From Fibrobacter sp. (GTDB taxonomy: Bacteria; Fibrobacterota; Fibrobacteria; Fibrobacterales; Fibrobacteraceae): a stretch of 64,000 nt of DNA. The position numbers and the translations under genes were made by a program. Where the stretch lies: the NCBI GenBank assembly GCA_024398835.1, contig JAKSIK010000003.1, positions 1 through 64,000 on the forward strand, written 5' to 3'. This document shows positions 23,947 to 31,726 of this stretch, one piece after another. The notes under the pieces are model-generated. The model worked only from the letters and a program-made list of their open reading frames with translations. It was not told the DNA's origin and did not search any database. Position 1 is the stretch's first letter; the number at the start of each line of letters is the position of its first letter.

Positions 23947-25675
23947 CGTCGTAATCCTCTTGAATTAGGGTTGCTTTCTTTATTTTTTGTGAATATACCA
24001 ATTCTGCGGCAAAAAGTTCCTTCAGCTTGGCGAGACCGGGCTCATTTTGGCAATCCAACTCGTAGGGGCTCATCTTCGCGTTAATCTGGATTTGTCGTTC
24101 CTCAGCGGTGTAGGCACGGGTCCGCACAGAGAGGGCAATCTTGGTTTGTAGTTTGTCTTCCAGAATGTTGGTGAGTCGTTCGAGGTATTCGGGGTGGTCC
24201 CGGAACTGGGTGTATTCGTAGGGAGCGCCGTTTTCTGCGTCGCAGGGGTAGGTGAGGAACAGGGGGAACGGGTTGGCCTGCAGGTCGCCCGCTTCCAGAA
24301 CGCTTCCGTTGAGGGCTACAGAGAACATCAAATCGCCACTATCGGATAGGCTCAACATGATGGAGGGCCAGGCTGCGGTGATTTCGTAGCGGGAATAGGT
24401 ACCCGCGTCGGAAGCCCCCTGGTAAGAGGCGAAGGGATCGTCATAGGTAGGCTCGGGGAGTCCGTTCTGGACTTCCTCCTGAGCGTCAATCATGACTTGG
24501 ACTTCAGTTACTTTTTTTTTTAACGCCGCTGTGTCGGCGCTGTTCGGGTCGTTGATGGCGGCTAAAGCCTTTCGCAAATCCGTGAGTCTATCCAGCCAGG
24601 CCATGCGGGCAAAGGTAGTCTCTACCAAAAGCCGCGGGTTGGTGCTGTAGCGGAGTGTGCCCTGCAAGTCCGTCAGCATCTTGGAAATGCGGAGGAGGTC
24701 ACCGTTGCCGAGACCGAGGGCTGTGCTCTTGAATTTCGAATAAAGTTCATCCGTGATGTTGAGGGCATCTGCCGGGAGGGCATCCATGCGGGTGTAGAGC
24801 AGATTCCGGAGGAACTTGCCGAAGCCATCCAGAAGGGGCGTGAACTCGATACCGATTTTCACGGCATCGTCCACCATTTTGAAAACGCCTTTAAGGTCGT
24901 GATTTTCTATGGCCTGGATGAGGGTGAAGAAAAGTTCTACTGGAGGAATGCCGAGAATGGAACGGACGGAATCCGCGCTCATTTCGCTACCGGTGAAGGC
25001 GTAGGCTTGATCGAAGTAGGTGAGGCCATCGCGCATGGAGCCGTCTGCCTTTTCGGCGAAAATGTCCAGGGCTTCATCGCTAGCGTTGATGTTCTCTTGT
25101 TCGCAAATATAGCGGAGGCGAGAAGTAATCTGAGCGACGGTGAGGCGCTTGAAATCGAAGCGTTGCACGCGGCTAAGGATGGTCTGCGGGACCTTGTTGA
25201 CTTCGGTGGTGGCGAAGATGAAAATCACATGTGGGGGAGGTTCTTCAAGGGTCTTGAGGAGAGCGTTGAAGGCTCCCGTAGAGAGCATGTGGACTTCGTC
25301 GATGATGAAAATCTTGTACTTGCCGATGACGGGGGAATACTGGACGCGTTCAATCACATCGCGGATGTTTTCCACGCTGGTGTTGGAAGCGGCATCGATT
25401 TCCAGAACGTCCATGGGGTTTCCACCGTCGATATCCTTGCAGCTATCGCAGACTCCACAGGGATGGAGCGGGTCGCCGCCCTTACAGTTCAGGGTGCGGG
25501 CGAGGATTCTGGCACTGGTGGTCTTACCTACGCCACGGGTTCCTGTAAAGAGGAAGGCATGATGGAGTCGCCCCCCTTCAATAGCATTCTGAAGGGTTTT
25601 GGCGATATGTTCCTGACCGACCATATCACTGAAAGATTGCGGGCGCCACTTTCGGGCCATTGCGACGTAAGCCAT
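23933..25675 (-). CDS. dnaX: DNA polymerase III subunit tau/gamma
   Basis: A 580-residue clamp-loader ATPase. The start at 25675 (MAYVAMARKWRPQSF) matches the family N-terminus. Domain I has Walker A GTRGVGKT, the zinc-binding CKGG...CGVCDSC cluster, Walker B IFIIDEVH and the SRC-like LSRVQRF. Domain III extends to about residue 370. At Leu385-Lys388 there is a run of ten A (24512-24521): gain of one A gives Ser-Asn-stop, loss of one A gives an immediate stop. Slippage would thus yield a gamma-like form of 388-390 residues lacking the tau-specific C-terminus. No Shine-Dalgarno; TATATTTG ends four bases before the ATG. Confidence 0.96.
   Translation of the reverse strand: MAYVAMARKWRPQSFSDMVGQEHIAKTLQNAIEGGRLHHAFLFTGTRGVGKTTSARILARTLNCKGGDPLHPCGVCDSCKDIDGGNPMDVLEIDAASNTSVENIRDVIERVQYSPVIGKYKIFIIDEVHMLSTGAFNALLKTLEEPPPHVIFIFATTEVNKVPQTILSRVQRFDFKRLTVAQITSRLRYICEQENINASDEALDIFAEKADGSMRDGLTYFDQAYAFTGSEMSADSVRSILGIPPVELFFTLIQAIENHDLKGVFKMVDDAVKIGIEFTPLLDGFGKFLRNLLYTRMDALPADALNITDELYSKFKSTALGLGNGDLLRISKMLTDLQGTLRYSTNPRLLVETTFARMAWLDRLTDLRKALAAINDPNSADTAALKKKVTEVQVMIDAQEEVQNGLPEPTYDDPFASYQGASDAGTYSRYEITAAWPSIMLSLSDSGDLMFSVALNGSVLEAGDLQANPFPLFLTYPCDAENGAPYEYTQFRDHPEYLERLTNILEDKLQTKIALSVRTRAYTAEERQIQINAKMSPYELDCQNEPGLAKLKELFAAELVYSQKIKKATLIQEDYDDGHE
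24512..24521 (-). promoter_or_regulatory. A10 slippery run in dnaX (candidate programmed slippage site)
   Basis: The minus strand reads TT, ten A, GTAACTGA. The zero frame encodes Leu-Lys-Lys-Lys-Val-Thr; the plus-one-A transcript encodes Lys-Ser-Asn then TGA; the minus-one-A transcript encodes Lys then TAA. The position just after domain III is where gamma ends in other bacteria. Thermus thermophilus dnaX uses transcriptional slippage at a comparable A9 run. No obvious stimulatory Shine-Dalgarno is seen upstream. Confidence 0.65.
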
Positions 25676-25679
25676 GGCA

Positions 25680-25687
25680 CAAATATA
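25680..25687 (-). promoter_or_regulatory. -7 box of dnaX
   Basis: Minus-strand TATATTTG is an exact TAnnTTTG match ending four bases before the secure dnaX ATG, so the mRNA is predicted to be leaderless. Confidence 0.55.
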
Positions 25688-25711
25688 TAAATAATTAAGA
25701 ATTATGAATGC

Positions 25712-25881
25712 GGAATGCTGAATTGATTTCGGGCGGAGAATGAGAATTATGAATTTTGTTGAGGCGAGAGCAGAGGGCGTGCTTGCAGGCTTGTTGTCGA
25801 GCAAAAGGTCATTGCGAGCCTTTTGGGCGCGGCAATCCAAGAGTATGAGTTATGTATCAGGAATGCAGAATTGATTTCGGG
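25712..25881. repeat. Direct repeat and REP-like element between dnaX and the next gene
   Basis: A 22-base word at 25712-25733 recurs at 25860-25881 with one mismatch. Between them lies an ATTGCGAG...GGCAATCC element (25811-25837) related by its ends to the palindrome at 9584-9616. The 259-base divergent intergenic region therefore seems built from small dispersed repeats. No gene is seen in it. Confidence 0.55.
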
Positions 25882-25912
25882 TGCGAAGTTGTTCTGGGGG
25901 TGTTTTTTTATG

Positions 25913-25920
25913 TATCTTTA
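25913..25920 (+). promoter_or_regulatory. Candidate -7 box upstream of 25935
   Basis: TATCTTTA (one mismatch to TAnnTTTG) lies 14 bases before the ATG at 25935, leaving room for the GAGG Shine-Dalgarno on a very short leader. Confidence 0.4.
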
Positions 25921-25934
25921 AAATGAGGTAAATC

Positions 25935-26315
25935 ATGACTCAAGAAATGGCACTTTTGGTTCTCAGCTGGCAGGTGGCCTGCCTTTATCACGACAAGGAA
26001 AATGATACCCTTCTTCCGGGTGCGACTTCTGCAACCCAGGCAGAAAGCGATGAACTGGACAAGATTCACGATGAAAAGGTTCCCGAAGTTTCTTGGGATG
26101 AGTTCAATGATGTCTATGGAAGTTTCCTGACCGCTGCTGGCCGTGCTCGAGCCTGTGTGAGTGCTCTGGAAAATTCCAAGCCGGAATTCAAGCAGCTGGT
26201 GGTGGAATGCATGACTCGTATTGCCAATGCCTCCGAAGAAGATGACAACGACAGCAACATTTCTGCCGAGGAACAGACATTCATAGACCAGATGAAGAAG
26301 GCTATGGGACTGTAA
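25935..26315 (+). CDS. Acidic hypothetical protein, 126 aa
   Basis: I do not recognise the family. The protein is soluble, helical and strongly acidic (EEDDNDSN near residue 105) with no signal peptide. It begins MTQEMALLVLSWQVACLYHD. GAGG lies eight bases before the ATG. The next gene starts seven bases after its stop, so the two are probably co-transcribed. Confidence 0.7.
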   Translation: MTQEMALLVLSWQVACLYHDKENDTLLPGATSATQAESDELDKIHDEKVPEVSWDEFNDVYGSFLTAAGRARACVSALENSKPEFKQLVVECMTRIANASEEDDNDSNISAEEQTFIDQMKKAMGL

Positions 26316-26322
26316 ATCAGAC

Positions 26323-26727
26323 ATGATGCGGATTCCTCCAAAGCAAATAATCTTTTTTGTGTTTGCAATAGCCTCTTTGTGCTGTGCGCAAATGGTTTTG
26401 AAGGGACCGGCAAATGTTAAGCTAACAATGGATGAAGACTCTATAGTTAATAGGGCTTTCCTTGTCTACGATAATTCCTTGCCAAAATCGGAACCTGCTA
26501 TGCAGGAAGAGAAAACGTCTCTGGAGCAGGAAAATAAATCCGTTGAAGCGGAAGTGAGCGATGTTGAATATTGGCAAAAAAGAAACACAAGGGCTGCTGA
26601 AATTGCTGAAAAGGCCGGGTGTACTTCGGCGACAGTGGTAGCGATGGGCCTTTTTTTGTCCGCAGGGCAACTCCTTTTCAATCCCAATAGTCTTTCGCTT
26701 ACAAATCCATCAATCCCTTGCTGGTAG
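26323..26727 (+). CDS. Hypothetical secreted or membrane-anchored protein, 134 aa
   Basis: A Sec-type signal (residues about 7-23, ending CCAQ, possibly a lipobox-like SLCC) is followed by a Lys/Glu-rich segment that may form a coiled coil (EEKTSLEQENKSVEAEV) and a second hydrophobic stretch (SATVVAMGLFLSAGQLLF) near residue 105. No family is recognised. It ends just before a strong terminator. Two adjacent ATGs (26323, 26326) are possible starts. Confidence 0.6.
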   Translation: MMRIPPKQIIFFVFAIASLCCAQMVLKGPANVKLTMDEDSIVNRAFLVYDNSLPKSEPAMQEEKTSLEQENKSVEAEVSDVEYWQKRNTRAAEIAEKAGCTSATVVAMGLFLSAGQLLFNPNSLSLTNPSIPCW

Positions 26728-26760
26728 TTAGAGCCTGTTGTTGCAGGTCCGATAGAAATG

Positions 26761-26790
26761 AAAAATCCCCGCAATGATGCGAGGATTTTT
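26761..26790 (+). terminator. Intrinsic terminator, probably bidirectional
   Basis: AAAAATCCCCGC (26761-26772) pairs with GCGAGGATTTTT (26779-26790) around AATGAT, with T-runs on both strands. It serves the plus-strand gene pair and may also end the convergent pheT. Confidence 0.85.
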
Positions 26791-26841
26791 TGTTGTATTC
26801 TTTGTTTGCTTCCGTCGCGGATTGTCGCGGATTGGCTGGAG

Positions 26842-29286
26842 TTAGCGCAGCACGATGTCGCCGTTTGCCACCAGCTTGTCGCGAAGCTTGTTGTGGGCCT
26901 TGTTGACTTCGTCGTCGGTGAGGGTGCGGTCCATGGCCTGGTAGGTGAGGCTGTAGACCATGTTCTTCTTGCCGGCTTCAATCTTGTCGCCCTCGTAGAT
27001 GCTCTTGAGGGTGATCTTCGCCAGATTCTTGGGGTTGAGGCCCTTGATGCGGGCGAGAACCTGCTCGTGAGTCATGGACTTCTCCACCTCGATGGAAATG
27101 TCGCGGCTGGAGGGAACCTGACGGCTGAAGGCCTGGAACACAATCTTCTTGTGGCTTTCCTTCTCCATCTTGTCCATATCGGCTTCCAGCACGAAGGTAT
27201 CGTAGGTGATTTCCAGTGCGGAAAGAACAGAGGGATGCACGGCACCCATGGTGCCAAGAACGGTTCCGTTCATGACCACTTCGGCCTGCTTGCCCGGGTG
27301 GAGGAAGACTTCGGGCTTTGCGGCTTCGCGGATTTCCACCACAAGACCGAGGCGCTTGAAGAAGGAGATGACAAAACCCTTGAAGGCGGCAAAGTCAATC
27401 TGCTTTGGCTTGTCGTTCAAGGGGTCTGCGTCAAAGTTGCCTGCAATGGCAAGTGCAACAAGGTTAGATTCATCAAAACCGGGATCGCGCACGTCTTTGC
27501 GTTCACGCTTGTATTGGCCCTTGGCCACTTCGAACAAACGAACGGAACCAGGGCGGTTCTTTTCGTTCTCGGCAACGCTCTTTAAGAGGTTGGGGAGGAG
27601 GCTTGTGGGAATTGCTCCCAGTTCTTCGCTGAGGGGGTTCAAAAGCACTGCGGGCTTTGCACGGCGGTCCGTGTTTGTCTCGCCAGGAACGCCAAAGATG
27701 GCCTCTGTGCGGGCCTTGCTGGTAAAGCGGAGGCTCAGGCATTCATGGAGGCCCATGGCAGAGAGGGCCTTGCGAATCTTCCGGTTCATGATTTCGTGAG
27801 CGGGGAGTTCGTTTGGCCGCATTTCAAATTTCGGGAGGGTGTAGGGGATGTTGTCGAACCCGACAAGACGGGCCACTTCTTCGATGAGGTCCACTTCGCG
27901 GGTCAGGTCCGGGCGGAAACTGGGAATCTTGAAGGTGATGGATTCCGCGTCTTTTGCAACAACCTCAAGGGCGATGCCTGTAAGGTAGCTCTCAATCTTT
28001 TCCGCTTCCAACTTCATGCCGATGACTTTTTCTGCACGGGCGAAACGGAGGGTCACCTGGTCGCATTCCTTCTTGTGTTCTTCGCCGGTATATTCCACGG
28101 CGCCCTTGAGAATGCGGCCTCCGGCCACTTCCTGAATCATGGCGCAGGCGTACTTGCTGTATTCATCCTGAGTGCGGAAATCGATTTCGCGTTCAAAGCG
28201 GTAGCTGGAATCCGTAGAGATGCAGAGGCGTTTGGCCTGTTTGCGGACGACGGTGGGGTTGAACCAGGCACTTTCCAGGAACACGTTCTTGGTGGCATCC
28301 ACGATTTCGGATTCCACGCCGCCCATGACGCCAGCCACGCAGGCAGGACGGTCGCCATCGCAAATCACCAAATCATTCTCGGTGAGTTCGTGCGCAGTGT
28401 GGTCAATGGTTTCAATCTTTTCGCCCTTGGCTGCCTTGCGAACCTTAATCTTATTGCCTTTCAGCTGGTCCATGTCAAAGCTGTGGAGGGGCTGACCTAC
28501 ATCCATGAGGATGAAGTTGGTGATGTCCACCACGTTGTTGATGGAGTTCATTCCTACGGCGTGGAGCAATTTGGCGAGCCAGGCGGGAGACTTTTCCACC
28601 TTCACATCTTTAATGACGCGGCCCACATAGCGGGAGCATCCACAGCCGGGAACCACTTCCAGGCTGATGGCGCCGCTTGCGGCTTCTGCATCTTCTGCGA
28701 AGTTGTATGCGAGGGGCTTCAGCGGGCGGTTGAACTTTGCGGCCAGTTCGCGGGCCACACCGCGGTGAGACAGCGCATCCGGACGGTTGGGGGTTACGTT
28801 CAGTTCATAACAAACGTCATACATTCCGAGGCTCACAAAGGGAGTTCCTGCAGGAATGCCGTCGTCCAGCACCATGATGCCGCCGTGGTCGTCGCTTAAA
28901 CCGATTTCGTCTTCGGCGCAAATCATGCCGAAGCTTTCCACACCGCGAATCTTGGACTTCTTCATCTTCAGCATGGTGCCGTCGGGGAGCGGGAGCTCTG
29001 CGCCAATGGGGGCGAGAACAACGGTCTGGCCGGCAGCCACATTGGGAGCGCCGCAAACCACCTGGATGACTTCCGTACCGTTATTGACGGTGGTGATGTG
29101 AAGGTGGTCGCTATCAGGATGAGGCTCGCAGGTGAGCACCTTGGCCACCAAGAGCTTGTCGTAAACTTTACCCGGTTCTTCCGTGCCTTCAACTTCCAAA
29201 CCAATGGAAGTCAGTGCCTTTGCCACTTCTTCCGCAGATTCCGGAAGATCCACATGACGTCTCAACCAATTCAAAGAAACTTTCAT
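26842..29286 (-). CDS. pheT: Phenylalanyl-tRNA synthetase beta subunit
   Basis: An 814-residue, full-length beta subunit. The N-terminal tRNA-binding (EMAP-like) domain (about 40-150), B3/B4 editing domain (VTPNRPDALSHRGVARELAA), B5 domain (PSFRPDLTREVDLIEEVARL) and C-terminal FDX-ACB domain (SRQVPSSRDISIEV) are in the usual order. The start has AAGGA seven bases upstream. pheS is not adjacent, so the usual pheST operon is split here. Confidence 0.97.
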   Translation of the reverse strand: MKVSLNWLRRHVDLPESAEEVAKALTSIGLEVEGTEEPGKVYDKLLVAKVLTCEPHPDSDHLHITTVNNGTEVIQVVCGAPNVAAGQTVVLAPIGAELPLPDGTMLKMKKSKIRGVESFGMICAEDEIGLSDDHGGIMVLDDGIPAGTPFVSLGMYDVCYELNVTPNRPDALSHRGVARELAAKFNRPLKPLAYNFAEDAEAASGAISLEVVPGCGCSRYVGRVIKDVKVEKSPAWLAKLLHAVGMNSINNVVDITNFILMDVGQPLHSFDMDQLKGNKIKVRKAAKGEKIETIDHTAHELTENDLVICDGDRPACVAGVMGGVESEIVDATKNVFLESAWFNPTVVRKQAKRLCISTDSSYRFEREIDFRTQDEYSKYACAMIQEVAGGRILKGAVEYTGEEHKKECDQVTLRFARAEKVIGMKLEAEKIESYLTGIALEVVAKDAESITFKIPSFRPDLTREVDLIEEVARLVGFDNIPYTLPKFEMRPNELPAHEIMNRKIRKALSAMGLHECLSLRFTSKARTEAIFGVPGETNTDRRAKPAVLLNPLSEELGAIPTSLLPNLLKSVAENEKNRPGSVRLFEVAKGQYKRERKDVRDPGFDESNLVALAIAGNFDADPLNDKPKQIDFAAFKGFVISFFKRLGLVVEIREAAKPEVFLHPGKQAEVVMNGTVLGTMGAVHPSVLSALEITYDTFVLEADMDKMEKESHKKIVFQAFSRQVPSSRDISIEVEKSMTHEQVLARIKGLNPKNLAKITLKSIYEGDKIEAGKKNMVYSLTYQAMDRTLTDDEVNKAHNKLRDKLVANGDIVLR

Positions 29287-29500
29287 CTTTATTCCTTATG
29301 TGGCTCCGCTTTTCAACCCATTTTTGATTGGATTACGGCGAAAATCCTAAAAATTCGCGAAGAATATAGAAAAGTCCCTAGGAGGTGGTTGGTGCAAAAT
29401 TTTTCATAACGTCATTGAATGGCCCCACAAGGTGAGGCAAAACTGTTTTATCAGAAAATTCTCTGTAAACATAGATTTACGCTAAAATTGGCGAAAATAC

Positions 29501-29529
29501 TTGACATTGTTTTTTTTTGTTTACATTTG
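29501..29529 (+). promoter_or_regulatory. Candidate promoter of the 29562-30619 pair
   Basis: TTGACA (29501-29506) is followed after a T-rich spacer by TACATTTG (29522-29529), an exact TAnnTTTG match. The start site would lie about 27 bases before the ATG at 29562. Confidence 0.5.
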
Positions 29530-29561
29530 ATTGTGAGAAAATAAAAAAAATAAAGATCTAA

Positions 29562-30086
29562 ATGGAATTGTCTATAGGAAATGTTGAGTCTATATTTGGC
29601 GTTATCGAAAGTATAGCCATTGTAGCCGCGTTAGTAGGTGTTTGGGTTGCCTACCGACAGTGGAAAGATCAAAAGTCTGATCGGCATATCCTATATATGA
29701 AGGATTTTTCTAGTTCAGTTATGGAAAATCCTGATATGTCGGCATTTATACACATGATTGAGCGTGATGGTTGCATTGGCTTTAAAAACGGAACTTTTGA
29801 GACCCCCGAAAAAGAACGCATAGTGGACTTTGCTCTTTGCCGTTTATCAAATTATGTTGCCTTGAAAGAAAGTAAATCGATTGATGTTAAAGATTATCAA
29901 TTCATTGATTATATCTTGAAACACAGTCTTGAAAATTATGAGGTAAAAGCTTATTTGAATTTTTTATTGCGTGTTGTTCAAGGTGATAGTGATGCTCATC
30001 CTTATAAACAATTGCTTGAACACGATACGGAATGTAATTATAAAAAATTAAAATTACTCCCCCCCAAAAAAAAGGAAAAAATATGA
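29562..30086 (+). CDS. Membrane-anchored hypothetical protein, 174 aa
   Basis: One N-terminal membrane helix (about residues 10-29) is followed by a short basic linker (YRQWKDQKSDR) and a soluble helical domain on the cytoplasmic side; the layout recalls DUF4760-like proteins of accessory regions, but I cannot assign a family. The gene is markedly AT-rich compared with its neighbours. The 3' end contains C7 followed by A8 (30059-30073), encoding PPKKK. Its stop overlaps the next ATG (ATGA), implying coupled translation. Confidence 0.7.
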   Translation: MELSIGNVESIFGVIESIAIVAALVGVWVAYRQWKDQKSDRHILYMKDFSSSVMENPDMSAFIHMIERDGCIGFKNGTFETPEKERIVDFALCRLSNYVALKESKSIDVKDYQFIDYILKHSLENYEVKAYLNFLLRVVQGDSDAHPYKQLLEHDTECNYKKLKLLPPKKKEKI

Positions 30087-30619
30087 AAAAATGTTCATTT
30101 GTACTATCTCTACTAATTGCGGCAACTTTTGCCTTTGCTGGGGAAAAGTGTAACGCATATAGCGAAACTTTTTCGGCGCAACTTCTTTTGCAGATTATGG
30201 AAGGAAATGTGCAAAATAGAAATTCTTTGTATCCTATGCTTTATGTTTGCTTTTGGGAAGGTTTTGTCGGTTCCCTTGAAAATCATTATTCTGGATGGTC
30301 TGATGATTTGTACAAAAAAATGCATGAAGTTGGATTTCCAACAAAGAAGGGTATGAAGTTGTTTGAAGCTATATTTGAAGGTAGTGTAAATACTGTAGAA
30401 GAATTTATTCGTTCGGGGGAATTTTCTGCCACAGGAGTGACCCCTTGTCTTTTATCGGATGATATGTTGGATGAAATGGGTTCCCAATTGTGGAACTCTT
30501 TTAAAAATACCGCAGTAAAGGAAGGGGTTTCTCGAAGATGGCTCCGGTTCGCTTATCTGGATAGAAATGTTTGTAAGGCTTGGGGCAGTAGAAAAGTGAC
30601 GGAAGAAGATTTGCGCTAA
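30083..30619 (+). CDS. Secreted hypothetical protein, 178 aa
   Basis: A clear Sec signal (MKKCSFVLSLLIAATFAFAG) is followed by a mature part with several cysteines, so it is probably periplasmic with disulfides. GGAAAA precedes the ATG, and it overlaps the upstream gene by four bases. No family is recognised. AT-rich like its partner; the two probably arrived together in an accessory island. Confidence 0.7.
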   Translation: MKKCSFVLSLLIAATFAFAGEKCNAYSETFSAQLLLQIMEGNVQNRNSLYPMLYVCFWEGFVGSLENHYSGWSDDLYKKMHEVGFPTKKGMKLFEAIFEGSVNTVEEFIRSGEFSATGVTPCLLSDDMLDEMGSQLWNSFKNTAVKEGVSRRWLRFAYLDRNVCKAWGSRKVTEEDLR

Positions 30620-30982
30620 ACAAATAAGGTTGAATAGACAATATCTTTGATTGATCAGCCTCAAACTTTGTACTGACTTTTCTGTAAAAAGGTCTACACG
30701 CACTGCGAGTTTTTTTTTGGGGGGGGGACTACTTGAATAAATCGTTCAACAACGATATGGTTGACAGGACCTCGCTCCAGTAGCCGCAATAGTGTCATAT
30801 GAGGCTCTTTATGAGTTGAGAGAAAAAGTAGGGTGGGAACACCGCAATTCAAATCATTCTTCGCTCAGAAACGACGATGTAGGTTTCCGATTCAGAACGG
30901 CATTTTTTTTTCGTTTCCCGTCTTTCCGACGACAAGAAGACATCGCATTATCTCCGAAATATAATTAACTATTTAATCCAAG

Positions 30983-31009
30983 TCCTCCCTTCGCCGGGAG
31001 GATTTTTTT
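30983..31009 (+). terminator. Intrinsic terminator without an adjacent gene
   Basis: CCTCCC (30984-30989) and GGGAGG (30996-31001) form a perfect GC-rich stem followed by ATTTTTTTT on the plus strand. The nearest plus-strand stop codon is 365 bases upstream. Confidence 0.85.
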
Positions 31010-31020
31010 TGCAAAATTTT

Positions 31021-31093
31021 TTGACAAACAGTCAAATTTCGTACAGAAAATTAAAAAAATATTGATTATCTGTTCTAAAATTGACTATATTTA
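31021..31093 (+). promoter_or_regulatory. AbiE promoter/operator region
   Basis: TTGAC-AAACA-GTCAA (31021-31035) is a palindrome, and AGTCAAATTT (31030-31039) is mirrored by AAAATTGACT (31077-31086) with one mismatch. The second arm overlaps a TATATTTA -7-like box (31086-31093). AbiEi antitoxins are known to repress their own promoter by binding inverted repeats, so these TTGAC half-sites are candidate operators. Confidence 0.45.
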
Positions 31094-31108
31094 ACGCAGG
31101 AAGTCGAT

Positions 31109-31726
31109 ATGGATTTGAAAAACTTCAAAAATATTCCTGTGGATGTCGCCACGCTTGAGGGGTGCTTTCCCGAACATAAGGCACTGAATGGAAAACTATC
31201 GTCTCTTGAAAAGAGTGGCGAGTTGATCCGCCTTAAAAAGGGCTTGTATGTGGTCGCTCCCGAGGTTAGTGGGGTTCTTGTTGATTTGAACCTGGTCGCA
31301 AATCACATCTATGGTCCGTCCTATGTTTCCATGGAAACTGCCCTTGCGTATTATGGGCTAATCCCGGAGCGTGTGTATCAGGTAAAGTCCATGACGTTGA
31401 AGCATTCCCGCTATTTTGAAAACTCACTGGCGAATTTCTTGTACACCCAGGCAACTCCAGAGTATTATTCCATCGGCTTGAATGTCGCGGTCAAGGATGG
31501 TTACGGCTTTTTGATTGCATCACCGGAAAAGGCCTTGTGTGATTTGATTGTAAGTACGCCCAATCTTCATCCGCGTTTTAAAAGTGCCATGTACGAATTT
31601 TTGGAATCCGATTTGCGTTTGGATATGGATGCGTTTTTCAGAATGGACGTGGCAATAGTCAATCAGGTTTTAACCTGCTGCAAAAAGAAGCAAGACGTGG
31701 ATTTGTTAAGGAGGATGCTGGAATGA
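31109..31726 (+). CDS. AbiEi-like type IV antitoxin / transcriptional repressor
   Basis: A 205-residue protein. The N-terminal winged helix (LNGKLSSLEKSGELIRLKKGLYVVAP) is typical of AbiEi antitoxin domains, followed by the family segment YVSMETALAYYGLIPE and a C-terminal domain with SPEKALCDLI. It counteracts the AbiEii toxin without direct binding and probably represses the operon. AGGAAG precedes the ATG. The stop overlaps the toxin ATG (ATGA at 31723-31726). Confidence 0.85.
   Translation: MDLKNFKNIPVDVATLEGCFPEHKALNGKLSSLEKSGELIRLKKGLYVVAPEVSGVLVDLNLVANHIYGPSYVSMETALAYYGLIPERVYQVKSMTLKHSRYFENSLANFLYTQATPEYYSIGLNVAVKDGYGFLIASPEKALCDLIVSTPNLHPRFKSAMYEFLESDLRLDMDAFFRMDVAIVNQVLTCCKKKQDVDLLRRMLE

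Larger units (their letters stand above)
30620..31108. other. 489-base non-coding stretch with homopolymers and an orphan terminator
   Basis: No intact gene is seen. A T9G9 tract lies at 30710-30727. On the minus strand, bases 30855-30694 give a protein-like stretch (from DLNCGVPTLL through MTLLRLLERGPVNH to VVPPPKK) that lacks a proper start and stops after the homopolymer. On the plus strand a strong terminator at 30984-31010 ends something: either a long 3' tail of the preceding gene or a small RNA. The last 90 bases hold the AbiE promoter region. Confidence 0.6.

Noticed and set aside
30620..31010. tmRNA, RNase P RNA or 6S RNA
   Set aside because: I could not find the conserved ends or core motifs of these RNAs; the block stays unexplained.
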